Assembly (NCBI RefSeq): GCF_002743375.1 | Contig: NZ_PDZC01000003.1 | Span: 1-64,000 of the forward strand | Source: Sporosarcina sp. P34 | GTDB lineage: Bacteria; Bacillota; Bacilli; Bacillales_A; Planococcaceae | Reading direction: 5' to 3' | DNA length: 64,000 bases | In this document: positions 8,567 to 17,719 of the stretch, one piece after another | Numbering within the stretch: the first letter of the stretch is position 1 | Layout of the letters: every line of letters begins with the position of its first letter | Position numbers and translations under genes: made by a program | The notes under the pieces: generated by a model | Databases searched by the model: none | What the model was told of the DNA's origin: nothing | Seen by the model: only the letters and a program-made list of their open reading frames with translations

Positions 8567-9208
8567 ATGACACTAGACATCCATGCATTAAAATTTGACG
8601 ACAAAGGTCTAATTCCAGCGGTTGTACAAGATGATCGCACAGGAGAAGTCCTAATGCTTGCTTATATGAACAAAGATTCAATTGAAAAAACGTTAGTAAC
8701 AAATGAAACTTGGTTTTATAGCCGTTCGAGACAGGAACTTTGGAATAAAGGGGCCACATCCGGAAATACACAGCAAGTGCAACGTATTTCTGTAGATTGC
8801 GATCAAGATACATTACTGATTCAAGTTACTCCACAAGGTCCCGCTTGTCATACGGGAGAAAAAACATGCTTCTTCACAACAGCAAGGGAAAAAGAAGAAT
8901 CATTACGTGAAGTCGTCTACGAAGTAATCGACGAAATCGCAGATCGTAAAGCCAATCCAATAGACGGCTCGTATACGACGTATTTATTCAATGAAGGTAT
9001 CGACAAAGTGTTGAAAAAAGTCGGAGAGGAATCTACGGAAGTCGTAATCGGCGCAAAAAATGCAGATAAAGAAGAAGTGTCCAATGAAATTGCAGATCTG
9101 GTCTACCATACGCTTGTATTGATGAATATTCTTGACGTTGATCTAACGGATGTTCAGCAAGTGCTACGCGAAAGAAGACCGAAAAAGGAAGTGCTACGCA
9201 ATGAGTAG
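8567..9208 (+). CDS. hisI: Bifunctional phosphoribosyl-AMP cyclohydrolase / phosphoribosyl-ATP pyrophosphatase
   Basis: Carries both HisI and HisE activities, steps 2 and 3 of the pathway. The N-terminal cyclohydrolase half shows [31 protein letters not shown] and the zinc-type [10 protein letters not shown]. The C-terminal MazG-like pyrophosphatase half shows [13 protein letters not shown] and [14 protein letters not shown] prefer the ATG at 8567, nine bases after TTAGGA; an ATG at 8558 sits too close to it. It has 213 residues. It overlaps hisC by eight bases. Confidence 0.93.
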   Translation: MTLDIHALKFDDKGLIPAVVQDDRTGEVLMLAYMNKDSIEKTLVTNETWFYSRSRQELWNKGATSGNTQQVQRISVDCDQDTLLIQVTPQGPACHTGEKTCFFTTAREKEESLREVVYEVIDEIADRKANPIDGSYTTYLFNEGIDKVLKKVGEESTEVVIGAKNADKEEVSNEIADLVYHTLVLMNILDVDLTDVQQVLRERRPKKEVLRNE

Positions 9209-10262
9209 ATTTCTGAGCACAGTTGCACGCCGCACAGAACCTTATGTTCCGGGTGAGCAGTTGAATCAGCCAGATATCATCAAATTAAATACGAATGAAA
9301 ATCCGTATCCACCAAGCCCAAAAGTATTAGAAGCTATTCAAGAAGAATTAAACGGCAACACATTGCAACGCTATCCTTCACCAACAGTAGATCCCTTGCG
9401 TCACGCGATAGCGGAGACATATGGACTGACAAAAGACCATGTCTTTGTAGGTAATGGATCTGACGAAGTACTGGCATTTTCATTCATGGCATTTTTCGAG
9501 CCAGGAAAAACAATTAGGTTTCCAGAAATTAGCTACAGTTTTTATCCGGTCTATTCCAAGCTATTTAATATATCATTCGAAAAAATCCCATTGAATGCTG
9601 ATTTCACCTTACCCAAAAAGCAATTCTATAATTCACCAGGCGGGGTCATTCTACCAAACCCCAATGCACCGACAAGTATTTATGCTGAGTTGGATGTAAT
9701 CGAAGATATTTTGCAAAATAATCCAGATCAAGTGGTCATTATCGATGAAGCATATATTGATTTTGCAGGTCCGTCTGCGATGAAACTGATTGATCGTTAC
9801 CCAAATTTACTTGTGATCCAAACCACATCTAAATCTCGTGCACTAGCAGGATTGCGTGTCGGATTCGCACTTGGACAACCCGAATTGATAGCAGGATTGA
9901 CGCGAATAAAAGATTCTTTCAACTCATACACAATTGATCGTTTAGCTATGGCGGGGGCCACTGCTGCGTTTGTTGATCATGCATACTTTTCGGAAAGTAC
10001 AAATAAAATCATTCGCACACGTGAATCTGCAGTCCATACTTTGAAAGAGTTAGGTTTTGAAGTTCTCCCATCCGATGCAAACTTCGTCTTTGTTAAGCCT
10101 TTACACAATGACGCAAAAGTATTGTATCAACAATTAAAAGGTCGTGGAATTTTAGTCCGTCACTTCGATCAAAAGGATATTCGCGATTATTTACGTATTT
10201 CGATCGGTACAGACGATCAGATGAATACACTGTTTGAAGTGCTTAAGCAACTTACTAAATGA
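9201..10262 (+). CDS. hisC: Histidinol-phosphate aminotransferase
   Basis: PLP-dependent fold type I aminotransferase making histidinol phosphate from imidazole-acetol phosphate and glutamate. Signatures are [13 protein letters not shown] at the N-terminus, [16 protein letters not shown], and the PLP-lysine region [18 protein letters not shown]. It has 353 residues from the ATG at 9201, inside the hisI end; an in-frame upstream extension to 9150 would lie within the hisI coding sequence and is rejected. In Bacillus subtilis hisC sits in the trp region, but here it closes the his operon. A terminator follows within 12 bases. Confidence 0.94.
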   Translation: MSRFLSTVARRTEPYVPGEQLNQPDIIKLNTNENPYPPSPKVLEAIQEELNGNTLQRYPSPTVDPLRHAIAETYGLTKDHVFVGNGSDEVLAFSFMAFFEPGKTIRFPEISYSFYPVYSKLFNISFEKIPLNADFTLPKKQFYNSPGGVILPNPNAPTSIYAELDVIEDILQNNPDQVVIIDEAYIDFAGPSAMKLIDRYPNLLVIQTTSKSRALAGLRVGFALGQPELIAGLTRIKDSFNSYTIDRLAMAGATAAFVDHAYFSESTNKIIRTRESAVHTLKELGFEVLPSDANFVFVKPLHNDAKVLYQQLKGRGILVRHFDQKDIRDYLRISIGTDDQMNTLFEVLKQLTK

Positions 10263-10273
10263 ATAAAATGATC

Positions 10274-10303
10274 AAAAGCCATTCGATACTGAATGGCTTT
10301 TTC
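10274..10303 (+). terminator. Terminator of the his operon
   Basis: AAAAGCCATTC and GAATGGCTTTTT form a strong stem followed by T residues, 12 bases after hisC. Confidence 0.9.
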
Positions 10304-10384
10304 TTGTCATAAATGTATAGAAAGATGCATAGATGGTTGCTATAGTAGTTTTTGTAACAATATATGACAGAAAAAAGGTGTATA

Positions 10385-10447
10385 TGTATACAAATACATG
10401 TATTTTTAATATTTTCTATTGTATTTTTATACATGTTGACTTATAAT
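10385..10447 (+). promoter_or_regulatory. Promoter with tandem ARG-box-like operators
   Basis: The -35 TTGTAT (10419-10424) and -10 TATAAT (10442-10447) have a 17-bp spacer. Two perfect matches to the ArgR core TGNAT-N4-ATNCA are present: TGTATACAAATACA (10385-10398) and TGTATTTTTATACA (10420-10433). A third, imperfect one (TGTATTTTTAATAT, 10399-10412) lies exactly 21 bp centre-to-centre from the second, the classical ArgR spacing. The second box covers the -35, so bound ArgR/AhrC should repress. The motif is seen; the regulator is inferred. Confidence 0.65.
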
Positions 10448-10480
10448 AATAAAAAGAAGCTTGATTGGAGAGATAAATTT

Positions 10481-11833
10481 ATGAAAACTAAAAATATAAT
10501 CATTATTGGTGCAGCAGGAAGAGACTTCCACAATTTTAATACATACTACCGTGGTAAAGAAGAATACAATGTCGTGGCATTTACTGCTACACAAATTCCG
10601 GATATCGATGGACGTAAATATCCAACTGAATTAGCTGGTGAATTGTATCCTGAAGGAATTCCTATCTATTCACAAGATCAGCTACCTGAGTTGATCAAAG
10701 AACTAGAAGTAGATGAATGTGTATTCTCTTATAGTGACCTAAGCTACGAAAAGGTTATGGGAATTGGTGCAATTGTGAACTCGGCAGGTGCTAATTTTAC
10801 ACTCCTTGGATCAAAAGCAACGATGATTAAAAGTAATAAACCAGTTATTTCTGTTTGCGCGGTTAGAACGGGAACAGGGAAGAGTCAAACATCACGTAAA
10901 ATTATCGAAACATTGCTTGAGCATGATTTGAAAGTAGTAGCTGTTCGTCATCCAATGCCTTATGGCGACTTAGCTGAACAACGTGTGCAGCGTTATGCAA
11001 CGGTAGAAGATTTCAAAAAACATAAATGTACGATTGAAGAAATGGAAGAATATGAGCCGCATGTTGACCGTGGAAATATTATCTATGCAGGGGTAGATTA
11101 CCAGGATATTCTGGATGCTGCTGAAAATGATCCAGACGGCTGTGACGTAATCCTTTGGGATGGTGGGAACAATGACTTTTCATTCTACGAGCCGGACTTG
11201 GCGATCACAGTTCTTGATCCACACCGTCCAGGCCATGAATTGAAATACTACCCAGGTGAAGTATGCTTGCGTACAACAGATGTATCCATCATTAACAAAA
11301 TTGATAGTGCATCGGAAGAAGCCATTCAAACGGTTGAAAACAATATTAAATTTGCGGCACCAAACAGTACAATTATTAAAGCAGAATCAAAAATCTCTGT
11401 TGATAACCCTGAAATCATCAAAGGCAAGCGCGTGCTAATTGTTGAAGATGGTCCGACATTAACTCACGGTGAAATGAAACTGGGTGCAGGTGTAATTGCA
11501 GCACAGCGTCTTGGTGCAGCTGAAATTGTTGACCCGCGTCCATTTGCAGTAGGAAGCTTAATCACAACTTTTGATAAGTATCAGCACATCGAAAATATTT
11601 TACCAGCAATGGGCTACGGCGAAGAACAGTTAAAAGATTTGGAAGCGACGATCAATGCAGCTGATGTAGATGCAGTCATTATTGGTACACCTATGGATCT
11701 GTCACGAGTCATTAATATAAATAAGCCATGCACACGTGTTTATTATGATTTGGATGAAATCGGAACACCAAATCTTGAGTCAGTTCTTACAGATTTCATC
11801 AAAGAGCATAATCTTACTGCAACAAATGTATAA
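10481..11833 (+). CDS. Cyclic-2,3-diphosphoglycerate-synthetase-like P-loop GTPase
   Basis: A 450-residue cytosolic protein resembling archaeal cyclic 2,3-diphosphoglycerate synthetase. It has a Rossmann-type N-terminus (NIIIIGAAGRDFHNFN), a P-loop TGTGKSQT at residues 130-137, and the acidic strand VILWDGGNNDFSFYEPD. The bacterial role is not established; making cyclic diphosphoglycerate is unproven here. The ATG at 10481 has TTGGAGAG upstream; a longer frame from 10364 reads through the promoter and operators. It stands alone between terminators. The ARG-box-like sites upstream tie it to arginine or carbamoyl-phosphate metabolism, and relatives are, to my recollection, sometimes found near carbamate kinase-type genes. 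Confidence 0.75.
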   Translation: MKTKNIIIIGAAGRDFHNFNTYYRGKEEYNVVAFTATQIPDIDGRKYPTELAGELYPEGIPIYSQDQLPELIKELEVDECVFSYSDLSYEKVMGIGAIVNSAGANFTLLGSKATMIKSNKPVISVCAVRTGTGKSQTSRKIIETLLEHDLKVVAVRHPMPYGDLAEQRVQRYATVEDFKKHKCTIEEMEEYEPHVDRGNIIYAGVDYQDILDAAENDPDGCDVILWDGGNNDFSFYEPDLAITVLDPHRPGHELKYYPGEVCLRTTDVSIINKIDSASEEAIQTVENNIKFAAPNSTIIKAESKISVDNPEIIKGKRVLIVEDGPTLTHGEMKLGAGVIAAQRLGAAEIVDPRPFAVGSLITTFDKYQHIENILPAMGYGEEQLKDLEATINAADVDAVIIGTPMDLSRVININKPCTRVYYDLDEIGTPNLESVLTDFIKEHNLTATNV

Positions 11834-11850
11834 GAATAGATAACTTATTC

Positions 11851-11892
11851 AGCACCTGCCTCGAATGGAAATTCGTCTGCAGGTGCTTTTTT
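11851..11892 (+). terminator. Terminator after the GTPase gene
   Basis: AGCACCTGC and GCAGGTGCT form a stem followed by TTTTTT. Confidence 0.9.
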
Positions 11893-11930
11893 CTGCTATA
11901 CTACGGGTAAGACAGTAAGGAGGTAGTAAC

Positions 11931-12107
11931 TTGTTTAATTCAAAAATTATCGATCTTGTCATTGGCGTGGTAATGGCATACTTTGCATATGATCGAATCG
12001 CTACAGGACATACCGGTATGGGGATCTTTTTTGTCGTACTCGCAGCATTGAACCTATTATCATTTTTCATGAAGCTTAGAACGGACAAAAACGTTCAGCA
12101 AAAATAA
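11931..12107 (+). CDS. Small hydrophobic membrane protein (58 residues)
   Basis: I do not recognise this protein. It starts at a TTG with a perfect AAGGAGG seven bases upstream, which supports a real gene despite its size. The product has two hydrophobic segments (about residues 6-20 and 30-47) separated by DRIATGHTGMG and ends in a basic tail, so it should be a two-pass membrane protein. It lies between the GTPase terminator and rlmN. Confidence 0.7.
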   Translation: MFNSKIIDLVIGVVMAYFAYDRIATGHTGMGIFFVVLAALNLLSFFMKLRTDKNVQQK

Positions 12108-12192
12108 TTATAAATCTAATCAGTTGTTCCTTTTACCGCAAACTTGTAGTATAATATTAAGATTGCAATTTTGAAATGAGGATAGAAATTAC

Positions 12193-13266
12193 ATGAAAAC
12201 ATCCATATATGGTTTGACAATTGAACAATTGACAAACTTCTTCATAGAAAACGGACAACAGAAATTCCGAGCAGCCCAAGTATGGGACTGGCTCTACAAG
12301 AAACGTGTACTTTCCTTTGATGAAATGAAAAACATCAATCAAGAAGCGCGGGACTTGTTGGATGAGAACTTCTCGATCCAAACACTCGAACAAAATGTTA
12401 AGCAAGTATCACAAGACGGTACAGTGAAGTTTCTCTTTAAAATGGAAGATGGCAACTTGATTGAAACGGTTTTAATGAAATTCCCTTATGGTTATTCTGT
12501 ATGTGTGACGACACAGGTAGGATGTAATATCGGATGCAGTTTCTGCGCAAGTGGTTTATTGCGTAAAAATCGTGATTTAAGTGCTGGGGAAATTGTTGGT
12601 CAAATCATGAAAGTTCAAGAGCATCTAGATGGCAAAGGTGAAGGAGAGCGTGTCAGTCATATTGTCGTCATGGGAATCGGTGAACCGTTCGATAATTATG
12701 CGAATCTGATGAATTTCTTGCATATTGTCAACGATCAAAAAGGTCTCTCTATTGGTGCGCGTCATATCACCGTTTCCACAAGTGGTTTGACTGAGAAAAT
12801 TAAAGACTTTGCGGATGAAAACATTCAGATTAATTTAGCTGTTTCATTACACGCACCTAATAATGAGTTACGTTCATCTATCATGAAAATTAACAAAGCA
12901 TTCCCGATAGAGAAACTAATGGAATCTATTAACTATTATTTGGAAACTACCAATCGTCGAATCACATTCGAATACATTTTATTGCGCGATGTGAATGATC
13001 ATGTGAAAGAGGCGGAAGAGTTAGGCAGGCTGTTGGCTGATAAACGTCACTTGTCTTATGTCAATTTGATTCCTTATAATCCGGTAGACGAGCACGGTCA
13101 GTATCAACGCAGTGAACCCGAAGCCATTAAATCGTTTTACGAAGCACTTAAACGTAAAGGCATCAACTGTGGAGTACGTCTTGAAAACGGGACGGATATC
13201 GATGCAGCATGTGGTCAATTAAGAAGTAAACAAATCAAAAAAGTGAAAAAACCGGTCGGAGAATAA
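12193..13266 (+). CDS. rlmN: RlmN/Cfr-family radical SAM rRNA adenine-C2 methyltransferase
   Basis: Methylates C2 of A2503 in 23S rRNA, and of A37 in some tRNAs, by radical SAM chemistry. The 4Fe-4S motif is C111-x3-C115-x2-C118 (CNIGCSFC), and the C-terminal catalytic Cys is in [18 protein letters not shown] and ITVSTSG are family landmarks. It has 357 residues. It stands alone rather than in the prkC/rsgA cluster where Bacillus usually keeps rlmN, and parts differ from B. subtilis RlmN ([14 protein letters not shown]), so it could be a second, Cfr-like paralogue. RlmN is the default. Confidence 0.85.
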   Translation: MKTSIYGLTIEQLTNFFIENGQQKFRAAQVWDWLYKKRVLSFDEMKNINQEARDLLDENFSIQTLEQNVKQVSQDGTVKFLFKMEDGNLIETVLMKFPYGYSVCVTTQVGCNIGCSFCASGLLRKNRDLSAGEIVGQIMKVQEHLDGKGEGERVSHIVVMGIGEPFDNYANLMNFLHIVNDQKGLSIGARHITVSTSGLTEKIKDFADENIQINLAVSLHAPNNELRSSIMKINKAFPIEKLMESINYYLETTNRRITFEYILLRDVNDHVKEAEELGRLLADKRHLSYVNLIPYNPVDEHGQYQRSEPEAIKSFYEALKRKGINCGVRLENGTDIDAACGQLRSKQIKKVKKPVGE

Positions 13267-13283
13267 TTCTCCAACCGGTTTTT
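13247..13283. terminator. Bidirectional terminator overlapping the rlmN end
   Basis: AAAACCGGTCGGAGAAT pairs with ATTCTCCAACCGGTTTT, with A and T tracts at both sides. It also serves the convergent gene that ends at 13282. Confidence 0.85.
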
Positions 13284-13656
13284 AGTTTTTGCGAGCTAAT
13301 TTTACAATAAACTGCACAATAATGGAGATTGCTAGTCCGAAAGATGAAATAATGAACAAAGATAAAATTCCGATTGCTTCTGAGTATTCATTATCCATCA
13401 TCAGGAAGCTACGAAACATTTCGGCAAACGCTAGAACGAGAACGACCATGAACATTTTAAATGCAATGGATAGCTCATAGAATAATAAGAGGGAGCTGAC
13501 AATGCCGACTATTAGACCGAACACTGCAAACGTCAAATAATTATTGACGACTAGGTCATGTCCAAGTACTGTCCGTACGCCTAAAATGAGTAGAACAAAT
13601 GAAATCAATGCAGTAAAAAAACCGGCTTTCCAATAACGAGGATCCAACACGTACAC
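13282..13656 (-). CDS. Four-pass hypothetical membrane protein
   Basis: I do not recognise the family. The 124 residues are strongly hydrophobic with four predicted membrane segments (roughly 12-30, 38-58, 65-87 and 97-118), short loops and a basic C-terminal LARKN. The start is uncertain: GTG at 13656 or a second GTG two codons on, with AAAGCAGG nearby. It lies downstream of the SCO and two-component genes on the same strand but 56 bp away, so co-transcription is possible. A role in respiration or membrane homeostasis would be a guess. Confidence 0.65.
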   Translation of the reverse strand: MYVLDPRYWKAGFFTALISFVLLILGVRTVLGHDLVVNNYLTFAVFGLIVGIVSSLLLFYELSIAFKMFMVVLVLAFAEMFRSFLMMDNEYSEAIGILSLFIISSFGLAISIIVQFIVKLARKN

Positions 13657-13712
13657 CTGCTTTCCTATCCTAGTATAGCGGATTCGACGAAATACGTCAC
13701 GCCCTCCGACTA

Positions 13713-14273
13713 TTATTTCATGCGTTTTAAATCAGCCAGTAATTCTTCTTTATATGATTCATTTGAGAAATTATATTCCTTCATCATATAGCCTTCTGAA
13801 TCCATTAGATAAAAATTGGTGCCATGGACAACTTGAGTGGAAGATTCATGTTTCAGCACAAAAGTCTGGAACTCTTCACGTGCAAATGCTTCAAATTCTA
13901 GTTGTGTGTAGCCTGTCAGAAAATGCCAGTTGGATTCATCATCTGTGAAGTTTGCGATATAGTCTTTCAATACTGCAGGTGTATCGGTTTCAGGATCTAC
14001 AGAAAACGAAATGAAGTTCATTTCGATGTCCCGACCTTTCAATTCAGCTTGTAGTTCTGCCATCTCACTCGTTAATGTCGGACATACTGTTGTACAATTC
14101 GTAAAGATAAAGTCTGCAATCCAAGGCGAACCAGAAAGTTCCTTGGAGTTAAATGGTTCATTATGCTGATCCGTAAAGGTGAATTCACGAACTTGTTTCC
14201 CACGCTCAAGTGGTTCACTGCAACCACTGACGAATACTATGAGCATCAACATAAAAGGAATCAAACGTTTCAA
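13713..14273 (-). CDS. SCO1/SenC-family copper-chaperone lipoprotein
   Basis: SCO proteins help assemble the CuA centre of cytochrome oxidase or act as thiol reductases outside the membrane. Here the lipobox ends at C18 (VSGC), the copper/redox pair C60-x3-C64 lies in TNCTTVCP, and the conserved copper-ligand His is H150 in VVHGTNFYL. Its 186 residues fit the BsSco size. The start is TTG with AAAGGAG upstream, seven bases after the histidine kinase stop, so it belongs to that operon. This links the two-component system to copper or respiratory assembly. A second SCO-like protein, MnxC, lies 8.7 kb away. Confidence 0.88.
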   Translation of the reverse strand: MKRLIPFMLMLIVFVSGCSEPLERGKQVREFTFTDQHNEPFNSKELSGSPWIADFIFTNCTTVCPTLTSEMAELQAELKGRDIEMNFISFSVDPETDTPAVLKDYIANFTDDESNWHFLTGYTQLEFEAFAREEFQTFVLKHESSTQVVHGTNFYLMDSEGYMMKEYNFSNESYKEELLADLKRMK

Positions 14274-14279
14274 CTGCTT

Positions 14280-15674
14280 TCACTCCTTTCGCATTTGCTT
14301 AGGCAATTCAATCACCACAATAGTTTCTGTTGTTTCATTGGAAATCGTGAATGTTCCTTCGTGTAACCTTACAATTTCTTTGACGATCGACAGGCCAAGT
14401 CCAGTACCGCCTGTCGTGCGAGTTCGTGCTTTATCGGTACGGAAAAAGCGTTCTCCGATATGATCTATGTCTTCATCTCCGATTGTCACGCCGTCATTTG
14501 CGATGCGGTATTGTACACCGTGTTTACTGGCGGTGAGATGAATAGCAATGGATTGCTCAGCATATTTTACTGCATTATCGATTGTATTATAAAAAACTTG
14601 TTGCAATCGTTTAGGATCACCTTCCAAAATTAATTCCTCATCAATCGATGTGCGCAACTGAATATCTTTTTCCTGTAACCGGATCATGAATAATTCCAAT
14701 GTATCTAACAGTAATTGCGCAATCGCAATTGGTTCGTTTACTAATGAATATACATCTTGTTCTAAATGATTCAGCTCGACTAAATCATGTATGAGCTTTT
14801 TCAGGCGTTCCGTTTCTTTCTCTATAGTTGATAGGTATTGTTTTACATTATCAGGAGACGAATCGATTTTATCGCGTGAAAGTTGCGCATAGCCACTAAT
14901 ATACGTCAAAGGTGTCCTGAGCTCATGTACAATATTTGACGTGAAGTCTTTCTTGCGCTGATCTTGTTCTTCAAGAGAACGACTCATTGAATCAAATGCA
15001 GTCGAAAGCTTGCCTATTTCATCTGTCCTGAACGTATTGAGTCGATTCGAATAATCACCTTTAGACACTTCTTCCGAATAGATCTGCAATGTTTGCAGTG
15101 GCTCGAACAACGAACGCCATACGCGTTGCAAAATCAAAAATAGAACAAGGAAGAAAATACTGCCTACAAGTAACATGATCGGAAGACTGTCATGGAACAC
15201 ATCTTGGATCGCAGCGAGCGGAACATAAATATAAATAAAACCAATTAGTCCATTTTCTCCTTTAATAGGAAAAATTCCACCGAAGATTTCCCGTTTTAGT
15301 TCATCCACATAGCCTTCTTTCATAACAGGCTTACCCGTTTCTAGTATCTTCTCGTCGTTTTCATTGACTAGTGATTGATAATTAATCTGATAGGGGAAAT
15401 GGGACGTTAAATCATCCAGGCGGTCTACAACGATGATTTCATACTCCGAGACGATGTTATACCATTGAATCTTTTCAATGATCGAATCACTCAGCTCGCC
15501 GTAATGATAATGAGAAGCCGTTCGATTCCCTTGATAGATGATGGACTCTTTAATCTGTTCTTTATATAAATCCGTATACAAGTAATGAATGAAGAAGAAT
15601 GAAAATAAAATGGTGCAAATGATGCTGCCCAAAAACACAATCAACATCTTTTTGCTTAGATTCAAATTATTCAT
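14280..15674 (-). CDS. Membrane sensor histidine kinase
   Basis: Partner of the adjacent response regulator. From the ATG at 15674 (464 residues) it has two transmembrane helices (about 10-32 and 165-183) enclosing a roughly 130-residue extracellular sensor, a HAMP linker (about 185-240), a HisKA domain with H250 in VHELRTPLTY, and an HATPase_c domain with N, G1 (GERFF) and G2 (GGTGLGLSIV) boxes. The start overlaps the regulator stop as ATGA; a longer frame to 15707 would lie inside the regulator. The signal is unknown. Linkage to SCO and YtkA-like genes suggests copper, oxygen or envelope redox stress. Confidence 0.9.
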   Translation of the reverse strand: MNNLNLSKKMLIVFLGSIICTILFSFFFIHYLYTDLYKEQIKESIIYQGNRTASHYHYGELSDSIIEKIQWYNIVSEYEIIVVDRLDDLTSHFPYQINYQSLVNENDEKILETGKPVMKEGYVDELKREIFGGIFPIKGENGLIGFIYIYVPLAAIQDVFHDSLPIMLLVGSIFFLVLFLILQRVWRSLFEPLQTLQIYSEEVSKGDYSNRLNTFRTDEIGKLSTAFDSMSRSLEEQDQRKKDFTSNIVHELRTPLTYISGYAQLSRDKIDSSPDNVKQYLSTIEKETERLKKLIHDLVELNHLEQDVYSLVNEPIAIAQLLLDTLELFMIRLQEKDIQLRTSIDEELILEGDPKRLQQVFYNTIDNAVKYAEQSIAIHLTASKHGVQYRIANDGVTIGDEDIDHIGERFFRTDKARTRTTGGTGLGLSIVKEIVRLHEGTFTISNETTETIVVIELPKQMRKE

Positions 15675-16363
15675 TCGGGGTCCTCTAACTTGTAGCCGAT
15701 CCCCCATACCGTTTCAATCATTTTACCTGCGTCCCCTAGCTTTAGACGAAGTGTTTTGATATGTGTATCGATTGTACGCTCACTGCTCTGGTGATCGTCG
15801 CCCCAGACCAATTCAAGTAATTGTTCACGGGAGTATGCGCGCCCTTTATGTTTGACTAGCAACAATAGCAAGCCAAATTCCTTCAAAGTTAGACTTAAGG
15901 CTTCTCCATTAAGCTGTGCGGTATACGAGTCCTCATTGATAGTAAGTGGACCTGCATGTAATACGAGTGGGGCGGGATTATGGCGGTATGTTCTACGTAA
16001 AACCGCTTCGATCCGTGCTACAAGTTCTCCTGGTAAGAAGGGCTTGACGATATAATCATCACCACCAAGCTTCAACCCTTGTACTTTATCCCATTCTTCG
16101 CCTCGTGCAGATAGGAAAATCAAAGGAATCGAAGAAGTGCGTTTCATCTCCTCTGCAAATGTGAACCCATCCATATAAGGCATCATCACATCGACGATGC
16201 ATAAATCTATAGTATGTTGCTTAACGGCTGACAAGGCCTGCAAACCGTCACTGGCTTCTATTACGGTATATCCCGCATCTTCAAGAATGACACGAATTAA
16301 ATCACGCATCTGCGGTTCATCATCAATGATCAATAATTGGTAACCCAATTCAATACGCCTCAT
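15671..16363 (-). CDS. OmpR/PhoB-family response regulator
   Basis: A receiver domain (residues 10-122) with acidic pair D14-D15, phosphoacceptor D58 (VDVMMP) and K107 (IVKPF) precedes an OmpR winged helix (about 135-228) ending in TIDTHIKTLRLKLG and ETVWGIGYKLE. I start it at the ATG at 16363; a TTG six codons later (before GYQLLIIDDE) is an alternative with GAGG upstream. It is the first gene of the regulator-kinase-SCO operon and is divergent from the YtkA-like gene. It may bind the inverted repeat at 16414-16442. Confidence 0.9.
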   Translation of the reverse strand: MRRIELGYQLLIIDDEPQMRDLIRVILEDAGYTVIEASDGLQALSAVKQHTIDLCIVDVMMPYMDGFTFAEEMKRTSSIPLIFLSARGEEWDKVQGLKLGGDDYIVKPFLPGELVARIEAVLRRTYRHNPAPLVLHAGPLTINEDSYTAQLNGEALSLTLKEFGLLLLLVKHKGRAYSREQLLELVWGDDHQSSERTIDTHIKTLRLKLGDAGKMIETVWGIGYKLEDPE

Positions 16364-16413
16364 TTCATAAAATCTCTGCACTCTAATTTTCCGGAAAACA
16401 TGTGAAATCCACA

Positions 16414-16470
16414 TGAAGTTTCAAAAAGTTGTCGAAACTTCATTGAAATTTCGTAATCATATTTTATAAT
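16414..16470. promoter_or_regulatory. Inverted repeat operator and divergent promoter of the ytkA-like gene
   Basis: TGAAGTTTC (16414-16422) and GAAACTTCA (16434-16442) form a perfect 9-bp inverted repeat. A further TGAAATTTC follows 30 bp after the first arm. The -35 TTGAAA (16443-16448), 16-bp spacer and TATAAT (16465-16470) face the YtkA-like gene. The location beside both transcripts and just upstream of the -35 suits activation by the neighbouring response regulator. Binding is inferred. Confidence 0.6.
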
Positions 16471-16506
16471 CATAACAGCTAAACGAATAGATAGGAGAAT
16501 GAAAAA

Positions 16507-17256
16507 ATGAAACGTTTTGGAATGTTTGTTATGAGTACGGCAATGATTGGTATTCTAGCCGGTTGTGGTCAAGATAAAGAGGTACCGACGGAAGCTGTTT
16601 TACCTGAACCAATTGAAGTAGAACTTACAGTACCTGAACAAGGAAATGTCAATGAATCGGTATTTATTACTACACATGTGACACAAGGTGAAGAAAATGT
16701 AGATGATGCATCGGAAGTAGAGTATGAAATCTGGGAAGAAGGAAAGAAAGAAGACAGTATTCACGTAGAATCAACCCATGAAAAAGAAGGTATTTATTCA
16801 GTGGAAAATATATTTGAGACAGATGGGATTTATCACGTACAGGTCCATGTTACTGCGCGTGGAATGCATGTCATGCCAAAAAAGCAAATCCAAATCGGAG
16901 ATGCTAGTCCTCAATCGGATGGACAGGAAAGCGAGCAAGAAGATCAACATCATGAACATGGCAATGGAGTAGAAGGACTGTCTATTCACTTCATGCAACC
17001 TAAGTCAGCAAAAGCAGCGACAGATACAGAGTTAATGACACATGTGCAGATTGACGGCGAGGCATTAAAGGCACAAGTCCGCTATGAGATCATCTCGGCA
17101 GATAAAGAAACCACATGGGTAGATACGGATGAAGCGAAACCGGGTGAATATACAGCCAACTATCAATTTCCTAAAGCAGCCAGCTATCAAGTGATTATCC
17201 ATATCGAAAATGAAGAGATACACGAACATGAAGAACATACTGTAGAAGTAAAATAA
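16507..17256 (+). CDS. Lipoprotein with two YtkA-like domains and a His-rich linker
   Basis: A 249-residue exported lipoprotein with signal peptide and lipobox LAGC (C20). Two similar beta-sandwich repeats follow (about residues 33-130 and 155-245), each ending in a FYHVQVHV- or YQVIIHIE-type strand, as in YtkA/FixH-like domains. The linker is rich in Asp, Glu and His (DQHHEHG) and the C-terminus has HEHEEH, both possible metal ligands. FixH/YtkA-type proteins often accompany copper handling or oxidase assembly; with the SCO protein nearby this suggests periplasmic-side copper work. It is preceded by a strong promoter and inverted repeat. Confidence 0.75.
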   Translation: MKRFGMFVMSTAMIGILAGCGQDKEVPTEAVLPEPIEVELTVPEQGNVNESVFITTHVTQGEENVDDASEVEYEIWEEGKKEDSIHVESTHEKEGIYSVENIFETDGIYHVQVHVTARGMHVMPKKQIQIGDASPQSDGQESEQEDQHHEHGNGVEGLSIHFMQPKSAKAATDTELMTHVQIDGEALKAQVRYEIISADKETTWVDTDEAKPGEYTANYQFPKAASYQVIIHIENEEIHEHEEHTVEVK

Positions 17257-17378
17257 GTATCATCCCTCGTCACTCCGGTGGGGAGGGTATTTTATTGGGA
17301 AGCAAAAGCTGTAATTCATTGATGAAAAAGGGTACACTAGTATACGTGAAAGATTAACCAACAAAGAGGAGTGTTAGC

Positions 17379-17711
17379 ATGACAAACTATCCAGAAAAAA
17401 CATGTTCCATCGAAAGACTTGTAACAATTCCTGAAGATGTACAAAAAGTTCTTAACGGTGAAAAGTGGGCGACTAGACGTAATGGTGTCTATGCATACCC
17501 TGGCGAAATTATGACGTTAGAAGGCAAAGAGTACAAAATTGAGAAATTGTATGAACAAACACTCGGTGAACTAACAGATGAAGACGCCAAATCTGAAGGT
17601 CATGAAACAGTTGAAGAATATAAACAGGCGATGTTGTCGATCCACGACAAAATGCCTTGGCTTCCTAAAATGAAAGTTTGGGTACACGAATATAGCCCAG
17701 CTCAGAAATAA
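17379..17711 (+). CDS. Small ASCH-like domain protein
   Basis: A soluble 110-residue protein. VTIPEDVQKVLNGEKWATRR followed by PGEIMTLEGKEYKIEKLYE resembles the ASCH fold, a PUA-like domain thought to bind RNA or nucleotides. The rest is an acidic helix pair (DEDAKSEGHETVEEYKQ) and a closing strand. AAAGAGGAG precedes the ATG. It lies nine bases before the next gene, so the two are probably co-transcribed. The family link is tentative and no function is assigned. Confidence 0.55.
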   Translation: MTNYPEKTCSIERLVTIPEDVQKVLNGEKWATRRNGVYAYPGEIMTLEGKEYKIEKLYEQTLGELTDEDAKSEGHETVEEYKQAMLSIHDKMPWLPKMKVWVHEYSPAQK

Positions 17712-17719
17712 TCTCTTAA

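Noticed and set aside
10364..10480. 39-codon N-terminal extension of the GTPase gene
   Set aside because: It would be translated from the promoter and ARG-box region; the ATG at 10481 has a good RBS and a normal Rossmann start.
14163..14463. Plus-strand frames across the SCO/kinase junction
   Set aside because: They are antisense to two strongly supported genes and show no conserved protein features.
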